Below are positions 1-7,922 of a stretch of DNA of 18,448 nucleotides, piece by piece. The stretch lies in NCBI GenBank assembly GCA_025965395.1, contig JAOPXA010000328.1, positions 1 through 18,448 of the forward strand, given 5' to 3'. How positions within the stretch are numbered: the first letter of the stretch is position 1; each line of letters opens with the position of its first letter. The DNA comes from Nocardioidaceae bacterium (GTDB lineage: Bacteria > Actinomycetota > Actinomycetes > Propionibacteriales > Nocardioidaceae). The notes beneath the pieces were generated by a model. That model did not search any database and was not told the origin of the DNA. It worked only from the letters and a program-made list of their open reading frames with translations. The position numbers and the translations under genes were made by a program.

Positions 1-3000
1 AGCGCGGCCACCCGGTTCGCGCCTACCTCGATGCTCAGCAAATCGTCGACACGGCGGTCAAGGCGGGCGCCGACGCCGTCTACCCGGGCTATGGCTTCCT
101 GAGCGAAAACCCTGATCTCGCCGAGGCGTGCGCGGTGGCGGGCATCATCTTCGTGGGTCCCTCCAAAGAGATTTTGGAGATGACCGGCAACAAGGCCACA
201 GCGATCGCGGCCGCCAAAGCCGCTGGCGTTCCGGTGCTCGCGTCGGTGCCTCCCACGCGTGATGCCGACGAGCTCGAGGCCGCCGCCTCTGCGCTGACCT
301 TCCCGCTGTTCGTCAAGGCTGTCGCCGGCGGTGGCGGGCGCGGTATGCGGCGCGTTGACGACCCGGCAAAGCTGCGTGAGTCGATCGACGCCGCGATGCG
401 CGAGGCCGACGGCGCCTTCGGTGACCCGACCTGCTTCATCGAGCAGGCCGTCATCGATCCCCGCCACATCGAGGTGCAGATCCTCGCCGACCAGCACGGC
501 AACGTCATCCACCTGTTCGAGCGCGACTGCTCGGTCCAGCGCCGCCACCAGAAGGTCGTCGAGATCGCGCCGGCGCCCAACCTTGACCCGGAGCTCCGCG
601 AGCGGATGTGCGCCGACGCGGTGAAGTTCGCCAAAGCGATCAACTACACGTGTGCGGGCACTGTCGAGTTCCTGCTCGATCCCCAGGGCAACTACGTCTT
701 CATCGAGATGAACCCTCGCATCCAGGTTGAGCACACGGTCACCGAGGAGATCACCGACGTCGACCTCGTCCAGTCTCAGATGCGCATCGCGAGCGGCGAG
801 ACGCTCGAACAGCTCGGTCTGCGCCAAGAAGACATCCGCATTCGCGGCGCGGCTCTCCAGTGCCGCATCACCACCGAAGACCCGTCTAACGACTTCCGCC
901 CCGACACCGGGCAGATCACGACCTACCGGTCACCCGGCGGTGCGGGCATTCGCCTCGACGGTGGCACGACCTACAGCGGCGCCGAGATCAGCGCGCACTT
1001 CGACTCCCTCCTGACCAAGCTGACCTGTCGCGGTCGTACGTTCGAGATGGCCGTCGAGCGCGCGCGTCGCGCCCTTGCGGAGTTCCGCATCCGTGGCGTC
1101 TCCACCAACCTGGCGTTCCTGGCCGCGGTGCTGGCCAACGAGGACTTCGCTGCCGGCCGGGTCACGACGTCATTTATCGAGACGCACCCCGAGCTGCTCA
1201 AGCAGGGGCAGCCCGCCGACCGCGGGACGCGCCTGTTGACCTTCCTCGCCGACGTCACCGTCAACCAGCCGCACGGCAAGGCGCCGACAGCCATCGACCC
1301 ACGCAGCAAGCTGCCGGCGATCGATCTGTCGAAACCAGCGCCGACCGGGTCACGCAATCTCCTGCTGGAGGTCGGTCCCGAGGCGTTCGCCAAGAAGTTG
1401 CGCGACCAGGACACGATCGCCGTCACAGAGACGACATTCCGCGACGCTCACCAGTCTCTGCTCGCGACGCGCGTGCGCACGACAGACCTCGTCGCCGCCG
1501 CGCCGTATGTCGCCCGGATGACGCCCGAGCTGTGGTCGATCGAGGCTTGGGGCGGAGCAACATACGACGTCGCCCTGCGGTTCCTGACTGAGGACCCTTG
1601 GGAGCGCTTGGCCCAGCTGCGTGAAGCGGCCCCCAACATCTGCCTCCAGATGTTGCTCCGCGGCCGCAACACCGTCGGCTACACGCCCTATCCGACCGAG
1701 GTCACCGACGCGTTCGTGCGCGAGGCGGCCTCGACCGGCATCGATGTGTTCCGCGTGTTCGACGCGCTCAACGACGTCGAGCAGATGCGTCCCGCTATCG
1801 AGGCTGTGCGAGAGACGGGCACCGCCATCGCCGAGGTCGCGCTTTGCTACACCGGCGACCTCTCCGACCCCGACGAGAAGCTCTACACACTCGACTACTA
1901 CCTCAAGCTCGCCGAGCGGATCGTCGACGCCGGCGCCCACATCCTGTGCATCAAGGACATGGCTGGCCTGCTCCGTGCTCCCGCGGCGACCACGCTGGTC
2001 ACGGCTCTTCGAGCGAACTTCGACCTGCCGGTGCACCTGCATACGCATGACACACCGGGCGGACAGCTCGCGACGCTTATTGCGGCGATCGACGCAGGAG
2101 TCGATGCCGTCGACGCGGCCTCGGCCGCGCTCTCGGGCACAACGAGCCAGCCGCCGCTGTCGGCGCTCGTGGCGAGCACCAACCACAGCGCGCGCACGAC
2201 GGGCCTCAACCTGCATGCGATCAACGACCTGGAGCCGTACTGGGAAGCGACGCGGCGGATGTATGCGCCGTTCGAGTCAGGTCTTCCTTCGCCGACCGGG
2301 CGCGTCTACCGCCACGAGATCCCCGGCGGCCAGCTCTCCAACCTGCGCCAGCAGGCGATCGCGCTGGGGCTCGGTGAACGCTTCGAGCAGATAGAGGACA
2401 TGTATGCCGCCGCTGACCGCATCCTCGGCCACATCGTCAAGGTCACGCCGTCGAGCAAGGTGGTCGGTGACCTCGCGCTGCATCTGGTTGCCGTGGGCGC
2501 CGACCCGAAGGAGTTCGCCGATGACCCGGGCAAGTTCGACGTGCCCGACTCGGTCATCGGCTTCCTGTCAGGTGAGCTGGGTGACCCGCCCGGTGGTTGG
2601 CCCGAGCCGTTCCGCACCAAGGCGCTGGCCGGGCGCACGATCAAGCACGTCGAGGAGACGTTGAGCGCGGAGGACTCCGAGGGTCTGGTCTCGAGCACGC
2701 GACATACGCTCAACCGCTTGCTGTTCCCCGGCCCGACGAAAGACTTCGACGAAGCAACGATGAAGTACGGCGATGTGTCCGTGCTGCCGACGTCGAGCTA
2801 TCTCTACGGGCTCAGTGCGGACGACGAGGTCGAGGTGAAGATCGAGGAGGGCAAGCTCCTGATCCTCGGGCTCGAAGCGGTCAGCGACGCCGACGAGCGA
2901 GGCCTCCGCAACGTGCTGTGCACGATCAACGGTCAGTTGCGGCCCGTCATGGTCCGCGACCGGTCGATCAAGGTCGACATCGCTCAAACGGAGAAGGCAG

Positions 3001-3221
3001 ATGCCTCCAACCCGAAGCACGTCGCCGTGCCTTTCGCGGGCGTGGTGACTCCGGGCGTGGCGGTGGGCGACACGGTCGTGGCAGGCCAGGCGATCGCGAC
3101 CATCGAGGCCATGAAGATGGAGGCCTCGATCACCAGCCCCAACGCCGGCACGGTCGAGCGCTTGGTCATCCCCAGCACGCGCTCTGCCGAAGGCGGGGAC
3201 CTGCTCCTCGTCCTCGCCTAG
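1..3221 (+). CDS. pyc: Pyruvate carboxylase, 5' end cut by window edge
   Basis: Biotin-dependent enzyme that carboxylates pyruvate to oxaloacetate with ATP and bicarbonate, an anaplerotic step in the cytoplasm. The frame is open from the first complete codon at base 3, so about 1072 residues are visible; actinobacterial Pyc is usually near 1125, so roughly 55 N-terminal residues lie off the window. The GTG at 135 is internal. Domains in order: biotin carboxylase with an ATP-grasp glycine-rich loop (GGGGRGM, about 328-348), ERDCSVQRRHQK from base 519 and EMNPRIQVEH at 705-734; carboxyltransferase (HMGL/PYC_OADA) with FRDAHQ at 1437-1454, the lysine of IKDMAG at 1953-1955 (the carbamylated position in this family) and HLHTHD at 2034-2051; and a C-terminal biotinyl domain with EAMKM, whose biotin lysine codon is 3114-3116. 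All key residues are intact. It converges on the SpoIID-domain gene. Its start and regulation cannot be seen here. Confidence 0.97.
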   Translation, partial: RGHPVRAYLDAQQIVDTAVKAGADAVYPGYGFLSENPDLAEACAVAGIIFVGPSKEILEMTGNKATAIAAAKAAGVPVLASVPPTRDADELEAAASALTFPLFVKAVAGGGGRGMRRVDDPAKLRESIDAAMREADGAFGDPTCFIEQAVIDPRHIEVQILADQHGNVIHLFERDCSVQRRHQKVVEIAPAPNLDPELRERMCADAVKFAKAINYTCAGTVEFLLDPQGNYVFIEMNPRIQVEHTVTEEITDVDLVQSQMRIASGETLEQLGLRQEDIRIRGAALQCRITTEDPSNDFRPDTGQITTYRSPGGAGIRLDGGTTYSGAEISAHFDSLLTKLTCRGRTFEMAVERARRALAEFRIRGVSTNLAFLAAVLANEDFAAGRVTTSFIETHPELLKQGQPADRGTRLLTFLADVTVNQPHGKAPTAIDPRSKLPAIDLSKPAPTGSRNLLLEVGPEAFAKKLRDQDTIAVTETTFRDAHQSLLATRVRTTDLVAAAPYVARMTPELWSIEAWGGATYDVALRFLTEDPWERLAQLREAAPNICLQMLLRGRNTVGYTPYPTEVTDAFVREAASTGIDVFRVFDALNDVEQMRPAIEAVRETGTAIAEVALCYTGDLSDPDEKLYTLDYYLKLAERIVDAGAHILCIKDMAGLLRAPAATTLVTALRANFDLPVHLHTHDTPGGQLATLIAAIDAGVDAVDAASAALSGTTSQPPLSALVASTNHSARTTGLNLHAINDLEPYWEATRRMYAPFESGLPSPTGRVYRHEIPGGQLSNLRQQAIALGLGERFEQIEDMYAAADRILGHIVKVTPSSKVVGDLALHLVAVGADPKEFADDPGKFDVPDSVIGFLSGELGDPPGGWPEPFRTKALAGRTIKHVEETLSAEDSEGLVSSTRHTLNRLLFPGPTKDFDEATMKYGDVSVLPTSSYLYGLSADDEVEVKIEEGKLLILGLEAVSDADERGLRNVLCTINGQLRPVMVRDRSIKVDIAQTEKADASNPKHVAVPFAGVVTPGVAVGDTVVAGQAIATIEAMKMEASITSPNAGTVERLVIPSTRSAEGGDLLLVLA

Positions 3222-3264
3222 CCCGTCCCTCCCCGCGGGTCCTGCATTCCCGTCCCCGGCCCCG

Positions 3265-3321
3265 CGAGTGGCGCAAAATCGGCCTCGCGAGGGGTAAAAA
3301 GCACCCAAAGTGCGCCACTCG
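3265..3321. repeat. Inverted repeat, 11-bp perfect arms, between convergent genes
   Basis: CGAGTGGCGCA at 3265-3275 is exactly complementary to TGCGCCACTCG at 3311-3321, with a 35-base spacer. The spacer holds a 10-bp palindrome CCTCGCGAGG (3283-3292) and a short GGGT/ACCC hairpin around a run of five A (3292-3306). It fills the middle of the 152-base gap between the pyruvate carboxylase stop and the SpoIID-gene stop. It could be a bidirectional transcription terminator or one copy of a dispersed REP-like element. The arms are seen directly; the role is inferred. Confidence 0.6.
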
Positions 3322-3373
3322 GTGAAGTTCGGGCCGCGGCCTGGCCGGGCGTCGTGGATGGCGCGGATAGAAG

Positions 3374-4576
3374 CTAGTTGAAGGCGAACCAGGTGGAGTA
3401 GAGGCCGAAGGCGAAGCGGGCGGTCTCGCCGCTGATCGTGGTCGAGCCCTTCGACCCGACGAGCTTGAGGGAGGACACACGCCCACCCCACTCCCCCCCG
3501 CCGGAGCGCTTGGTGACCTGGACGGTCTTCAACGTCCCGATCCCGGGATACTTCGCCTCAATAGTCGACGCCTTCACTGACAACTTCCAGTCGTGGCGAC
3601 TGTTGCTGGGGGTGTCGTCATACGCATCAGCCTTGGCCGCGAGATACGGCTGACTGCCCTTGACCGTGAAACCGCCTGAGGACGACGAGAACTGCGTGAA
3701 GGCGAGATCACCCTTGTAGGTCAGCACCTTGCCCGCGGTTGCCGCGACGGCTGCATCGCTGTTCTTGGCTTCGTCCGCGACACCGCCATAGACCTGGCAG
3801 CTCGTCGTGTCACAGATGTCGTAGTAGCTGGCCGTCCGGATGGCCCGCGCACCGTAGGTGCGGGCGGCGACGGCCTGAGCACGTAGCGCCTCGGCCTTCC
3901 AGCTGGTCGGCATCTCGCGCGCGACCACGCCGCGAAGATACCGCTCGAGGGTGAGGACGTTGACGGTGCGACGCGTGGTCGAGGTCGTCGTCGGCTTGGC
4001 AGATCGGAGCTTGCCGCGATAGGACACCAGGCTCCCGTCGGGCATGACGAGCTGCAGGATGCCACCGTGCGGTGCCTGGAACTGGCCGTTGCCGGTCAGG
4101 ATCGTGCTCTTGTACGTCTTCCAGCCCGACGCGGCCTTGTAAGCAACCACCGAGTGCATCGGGTTGGTCGCACGCGGCATGATCCGCCAATAGGTCGTCT
4201 TGTAGGTGCCGATCATCGCTGGCAGGGCGACGGTCTTCTTGGTGGTCAAGTCATAGAAGCTGAGGTCGCTGCGGGCCTTCACGATGACCGACTTGGTCGT
4301 GTCGGCGCTGACGAGGACGCGGATCTTCGCCACCTTCGTGCCCAGAGCAGTCCCCGGGTAGTAGTAGCTCAGGATCTTGGGATAGGTCAGCCCTTTGAGC
4401 GCCGCACCATACGCGCCGTATTGGCTCATACCGATGCCGTGACCGTAGCCGTGGCCCTCGACGCTCAACTTGCCCGCGGCGGGCGCCACGGGGCCATCCG
4501 TCGCCGCGAAGCTCGGCGAGGCGATCAGCAGAGGCGCGAGGAGAAGAGCACCAAGAGCGGGGAGAAACCGCCTCAC
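3374..4576 (-). CDS. Secreted SpoIID/LytB-domain protein, probable glycan-cleaving enzyme
   Basis: 400-residue exported protein. Residues 1-24 form a signal peptide (MRRF, hydrophobic core, likely cleavage after SFA). Residues 41-55 read GHGYGHGIGMSQYGA, followed by GLTYPKILSYYYPGT. The SpoIID core follows, with LERYLRGVVAREMP; its glutamate, E221, matches the catalytic Glu known from SpoIID. The CDTTSCQVYGG stretch fits the same family. SpoIID of Bacillus is a lytic transglycosylase that cuts glycan strands from which the stem peptides have been removed. The GTG start at 4576 overlaps the TGA of the upstream amidase (GTGA, 4573-4576), so translation is probably coupled. The HGxGMSQ block lies N-terminal to the core, whereas in Bacillus SpoIID it is near the C-terminus. 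Family assignment is firm; catalytic activity and substrate are inferred. Confidence 0.9.
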   Translation of the reverse strand: MRRFLPALGALLLAPLLIASPSFAATDGPVAPAAGKLSVEGHGYGHGIGMSQYGAYGAALKGLTYPKILSYYYPGTALGTKVAKIRVLVSADTTKSVIVKARSDLSFYDLTTKKTVALPAMIGTYKTTYWRIMPRATNPMHSVVAYKAASGWKTYKSTILTGNGQFQAPHGGILQLVMPDGSLVSYRGKLRSAKPTTTSTTRRTVNVLTLERYLRGVVAREMPTSWKAEALRAQAVAARTYGARAIRTASYYDICDTTSCQVYGGVADEAKNSDAAVAATAGKVLTYKGDLAFTQFSSSSGGFTVKGSQPYLAAKADAYDDTPSNSRHDWKLSVKASTIEAKYPGIGTLKTVQVTKRSGGGEWGGRVSSLKLVGSKGSTTISGETARFAFGLYSTWFAFN

Positions 4577-6384
4577 TTGTACGCGACCTTGAACGACTTG
4601 TTGATCGTGTCGTACTTGATGTAGCCGCCCTGGAACCGCGCCTTCAAGACGTTCGGGTTCTTCGAGTAGCGATAGACAGCCGTCGTCGGCTTGCCCAGCT
4701 TGCCCGCGTTGCCTTTGAGGGCGCGATACTTCGTGTCGATCGGTCCGTAGAAAGCGAAGGCCTTGTTCGTGTTATTCGGCTGGAGGACGCGATACATGCT
4801 GCCGCCCTGGAACCGCGCGTACACGACACCCTTGGTCGCAGCCGGAAGCGGATTGGTCGTGGGGAATCCGAGGACTCCCGTCTGCGAGCCGACACGGTTG
4901 AACTCAGACCGCATCGTGCCGTTCAGGTAGTGGGTGCCTGCGCCCGCCTTTGAGTAGAAGTCGGCCTTCGAGAAGCGCGTCTTGGAGCCGCCACCGGTGA
5001 CGTACTCGCCTACATAGACCAGACCTGTCGCCGAGGTGCCCAGCTTCTGCGCGTATGTCTTGATCGCCGTCTTGTAGCCCGCGATGTAAGCCGCGACACG
5101 GTCGCGCAGACCGCCAGATTCGTTGAGCCAGGCATAGCCATACTTGCCGGGACAAGCAGTAGCGGTAGCGGGCCGAATGCCCGACAGCGAGACGTCGCGA
5201 TGTCCCGAGATGATGTTGAGGCGCTTGCCGGCGATCGCATACGTGCCCTTAGCCGGCGTGTAGGTCGTGCCGAGCCGCCAACCGATCACCTTCACGACGG
5301 ATGCTTCGAGCGCGGGCGTCAGCGGCGCCGTATCGAAGTTGCCCATCATCGAGACGCCCCACGCGTACGTGTTGACGTCGAGGTTGCCCGCATGTGCGCC
5401 ACGGACAGGCTTGTCGATGCCGCCCTTGCGGCCCTCGAAGATCTGGCCGAAGCGGTCGACGAGGACGTTGTAGCCGATGTCGCACCACTTACGGCTCTTG
5501 ACGTGATACGACTGCGTCGCCCGGACGATGGCGGCGGACTGGGCCTTGGTGTAGGTGTTGCTGCCCGCCGTGTGGTGCAGGATGATCCCCTTGGCCGTCT
5601 TGCCCGTGAGGGGCGTGTCGCACGTGTTGCCCGCTGAGGCTCCCCACTGCGCGCGGGTGATGATCGTGGGTTTGCCGGTGAAGGCGGGCGAGCCGTCAGC
5701 GATCGGCGTCACCGGGTTGCCGACCTCGGGGGTCGAGGGGGCGGTCTGCGTGGTGAACGACGCTTGTGTCGCCTGATGGTTCGTCGGAGTTACACCCGGG
5801 TCGATGGTGCTGATCTTGATGTCTGCGGGCTTGATGCCGGACTCGGTGTAGACGCGGGCGGCCACGCCGTTGGCGCTGCCGACCCAGAGGGGCTCCGTGC
5901 CGTTGCGACCACCCTCGGTGGACTCGGAGTCGACCTCGAGCTCCTGCCATGCTGACCAGACGCCGGCCGTACGGGTGCGGACCTCGACCGAGACACCCAC
6001 ATGGGTCGATGCCGCACTCCACGTGACGCCGACCATGCCGAATCCATCGGTCTTGGTCGCGGGCAGCTCCGCGACGATCTCGCTGTCATCGGTATCGACT
6101 GCGGGCTTCGCCTCCGGCGGAGGAGTCACGGTGGCTACGGGAGCTGGTGGCTCGTCCGGCGCGGGCGTTGCATCGAGTTCTTCCTCCGGCGTGGTCGCTT
6201 CTGCGGTGGGCACAGCGATCGTCGACACGTCCACCTTGGGAGGCGTGACGACCACTTCGTCTGCCGATGCTCGGGGCAAGGTGAACGCTCCCGCGATGAG
6301 CAGGGCACACACGAGCACGGCCGTCGAAGGAACGACGCGCGTCAGGCGAGCGACATACATGGGGAAGTCCGATCTGAAATGCAT
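4573..6384 (-). CDS. Secreted N-acetylmuramoyl-L-alanine amidase, PGRP/amidase_2 domain with LGFP repeats
   Basis: 603-residue exported peptidoglycan amidase, expected to cut the bond between MurNAc and L-Ala. It has an N-terminal signal peptide (cleavage likely after PRASA), a Pro/Glu-rich linker (about 43-105), a beta-rich region of unknown role (about 105-200), and then the PGRP/amidase_2 domain starting near TIITRAQWGA. Candidate zinc ligands are visible: His in ILHHTAG (270/271), His395 in SGHRDV and Cys411 in ACPGKYG; the tyrosine of DIGYN is also present. The last ~130 residues contain LGFP-type repeats (GVLGFPTT, ARFQGGSMYR, ARFQGGYIKY), a cell-wall-binding module common in actinobacteria. 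Two starts are possible: ATG 6384, or ATG 6360 (MYVARLTRVV), which gives a more typical signal peptide. Neither has a good Shine-Dalgarno. It is first in a two-gene unit with the SpoIID-domain gene. AT-rich upstream DNA holds palindromes and three 9-bp direct repeats. Confidence 0.93.
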   Translation of the reverse strand: MHFRSDFPMYVARLTRVVPSTAVLVCALLIAGAFTLPRASADEVVVTPPKVDVSTIAVPTAEATTPEEELDATPAPDEPPAPVATVTPPPEAKPAVDTDDSEIVAELPATKTDGFGMVGVTWSAASTHVGVSVEVRTRTAGVWSAWQELEVDSESTEGGRNGTEPLWVGSANGVAARVYTESGIKPADIKISTIDPGVTPTNHQATQASFTTQTAPSTPEVGNPVTPIADGSPAFTGKPTIITRAQWGASAGNTCDTPLTGKTAKGIILHHTAGSNTYTKAQSAAIVRATQSYHVKSRKWCDIGYNVLVDRFGQIFEGRKGGIDKPVRGAHAGNLDVNTYAWGVSMMGNFDTAPLTPALEASVVKVIGWRLGTTYTPAKGTYAIAGKRLNIISGHRDVSLSGIRPATATACPGKYGYAWLNESGGLRDRVAAYIAGYKTAIKTYAQKLGTSATGLVYVGEYVTGGGSKTRFSKADFYSKAGAGTHYLNGTMRSEFNRVGSQTGVLGFPTTNPLPAATKGVVYARFQGGSMYRVLQPNNTNKAFAFYGPIDTKYRALKGNAGKLGKPTTAVYRYSKNPNVLKARFQGGYIKYDTINKSFKVAYK

Positions 6385-6411
6385 GTGACTGGAGTGACTG
6401 AAGTGACTAGA
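6385..6411. promoter_or_regulatory. Three tandem 9-bp repeats at the amidase start, MtrA-like operator candidate
   Basis: The plus strand reads GTGACTGGA, GTGACTGAA, GTGACTAGA, head to tail. On the amidase strand this is GTCAC repeated every 9 bp, the last copy running into the ATG at 6384 as GTCACATGC. The known mycobacterial MtrA site is a 9-bp direct repeat of GTCACAgcg type, and MtrA controls cell-wall hydrolase genes in actinobacteria. The repeats are seen directly; the MtrA link is inference from motif and target type. Confidence 0.5.
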
Positions 6412-6424
6412 GATGTCCGACTGA

Positions 6425-6448
6425 TTATGTACATAAAAATTTCATGTA
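6425..6448. promoter_or_regulatory. AT-rich overlapping palindromes upstream of the amidase gene
   Basis: TTATGTACATAA (6425-6436) is a perfect 12-bp palindrome. It overlaps an imperfect palindrome (6430-6448) with arms TACAT and ATGTA. A further ACATGT lies at 6484-6489 and ATTTAAAT at 6491-6498. The tract is far more AT-rich than its surroundings and is the only place for the amidase promoter: on the minus strand CTGACT (6458-6453), 17 bp, then TATGTA (6435-6430) is a weak -35/-10 candidate. The palindrome would overlap that -10, as an operator might. Confidence 0.4.
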
Positions 6449-6524
6449 TTCCAGTCAGATGCAGCCGATCGCCCTAACTACAAACATGTAATTTAAATCG
6501 GCGGTCCCGCAGAGACGGCGAATG

Positions 6525-7895
6525 TCAACGCTTGTGCATGCGGCGTGCGACTTCTGCCACAGAGCCCGACATCGACGGGTACACCGTGAATGCGTGCGCG
6601 ACCTGATCGACGGTGAGCGACGCCGAGACAGCCAACGAAACACCGTGGATCAGTTCGCTTGCTCGAGGGCCTACGACCACTCCCCCAACGATGACGCCGG
6701 TGCCCGGTCGGGCGAAGAGCTTGACGAAGCCATCGCGTACGCCTTGCATCTTGGCGCGCGGGTTGCCCGCGAGGCCAAGCGTGAGCGACTCAGCATCGAT
6801 TGTGCCCTCGTCGACCATCTTCTGCGTCACTCCGACCGTCGCGATCTCCGGGGCAGTGAAGACGTTGCTGACGACCTCGCCCAGGACGAGTGGGCGGACG
6901 GCGTCGCCGAGCGCGTGCGACATCGCGATGCGCCCCTGCATGGCCGCCACGGAGGCAAGCATCAACACGCCCGTGCAGTCACCAGCGGCATAGATGCCAC
7001 GCCGCGTTGTCCGCGAGACGCGGTCGACCGTGATGAAGCCGCCGTCGCCCAGGTCGACTCCGGCGGTCTCGAGGCCCAGATCAGCGGTGTTGGGGATCGA
7101 TCCCAAGGCGAGAAGGCAGTGGGATCCGGTGACGCTGCGGCCATCGGTGAGCGTGACGGTGACGGTCTCACCGTCACGGCGGACCGACTCCATCCGCGAG
7201 GTGCCCATGACTTCCATCCCCCCTCGGGTGAAGACATCTTCGAGCACGTTGGCCGCGTCGGCGTCCTCTCCCGGAAGGACGCGGTCGCGGCTCGACACGA
7301 GCGTCACGCGCGCACCCAGGGCTTTGTAGGCGCCGGCGAACTCGGCGCCCGTCACGCCGGACCCCACCACGATCAAGTGCTCGGGCAGCGTTGCGAGGGT
7401 GTAGACCTGCTCCCAGGTGAGAATGCGTTCGCCATCGGGCAACGCGCTGTCGACCACCCGTGGATGCGCGCCGGTGGCGATCAGGATCACGTCGGCTGCC
7501 AGCGATTCGGTCGAGCCGTCGTTGCCCTCGATGGCAACCTTGTCGGGCCCGTCGAGCCGGGCAATCCCGGCCACCACGCGAATCTTGTCGCGTTCGAGTC
7601 GCCGTGCGATGTCGGCCGACTGAGCCAAGGCGAGCTTGATGACACGCTCGTTGACCGCGCCGAGGTCGGCCGAGATATCGCCCGAGGTCCTGATGCCTAG
7701 CTGCTCGGCACCGCTGACGTCGTCCAGCAGATCGGCGGTGGCGATGAGCGTCTTGCTCGGGACGCAATCGGTGAGCACGGTCGAGCCACCCAGCCCGTCG
7801 CGCTCGATGACCGTGACGACGGCGCCCAGTTGTGCCGCGACGAGCGCAGCCTCATACCCGCCGGGTCCGCCACCAATGATCGCCACGTGATTCAC
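6525..7895 (-). CDS. lpdA: LpdA-type flavoprotein NAD(P)H quinone reductase (disulfide oxidoreductase fold, one Cys missing)
   Basis: 456-residue cytoplasmic FAD/NAD(P)-binding protein of the two-dinucleotide-binding-domain family. GGGPGG at residues 8-13 binds FAD; a second Rossmann motif GSGVTGAEFA binds NAD(P); AAGDCTGVLMLA is the usual second FAD contact. The active-site loop reads GGSTVLTDCVPSK: Cys44 is kept but the partner position 39 is Thr, so there is no CxxxxC disulfide. The C-terminal HPTxSE motif of lipoamide dehydrogenases is also lost (YPSMSGS). M. tuberculosis Rv3303c (LpdA) has the same loss and acts as a quinone reductase rather than a lipoamide dehydrogenase. The gene lies 27 nt after heme oxygenase on the same strand, so the two are probably cotranscribed. 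The start is GTG 7895 (an AAGGTGG lies 12 nt before it); GTG 7886 is an alternative. The native electron acceptor is not determined by sequence. Confidence 0.9.
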   Translation of the reverse strand: MNHVAIIGGGPGGYEAALVAAQLGAVVTVIERDGLGGSTVLTDCVPSKTLIATADLLDDVSGAEQLGIRTSGDISADLGAVNERVIKLALAQSADIARRLERDKIRVVAGIARLDGPDKVAIEGNDGSTESLAADVILIATGAHPRVVDSALPDGERILTWEQVYTLATLPEHLIVVGSGVTGAEFAGAYKALGARVTLVSSRDRVLPGEDADAANVLEDVFTRGGMEVMGTSRMESVRRDGETVTVTLTDGRSVTGSHCLLALGSIPNTADLGLETAGVDLGDGGFITVDRVSRTTRRGIYAAGDCTGVLMLASVAAMQGRIAMSHALGDAVRPLVLGEVVSNVFTAPEIATVGVTQKMVDEGTIDAESLTLGLAGNPRAKMQGVRDGFVKLFARPGTGVIVGGVVVGPRASELIHGVSLAVSASLTVDQVAHAFTVYPSMSGSVAEVARRMHKR

Positions 7896-7922
7896 CTGGC
7901 CATCATCCCACCTTCAGAGCGG

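Noticed and set aside
1350..3491. Long minus-strand open frames opposite pyruvate carboxylase
   Set aside because: Low-complexity, motif-free translations; pyruvate carboxylase is intact on the other strand.
6488..6524. A terminator hairpin after lpdA
   Set aside because: The best stem (GTCTC/GGGAC, one wobble pair, three-base loop) is only 5 bp and is not followed by a T-run on the minus strand.
6522..7700. A 392-codon open frame on the plus strand opposite lpdA
   Set aside because: Antisense shadow of a conserved flavoprotein; no promoter, start signal or family motif.
7752..7779. Missing active-site Cys of LpdA as a sequencing error or pseudogene
   Set aside because: The frame is intact and the same loss is a known trait of the mycobacterial Rv3303c type.
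7896..7910. A tiny frame ATGATGGCCAGGTGA just before the lpdA GTG as a leader peptide
   Set aside because: Four codons with no proper ribosome site spacing; more likely chance.
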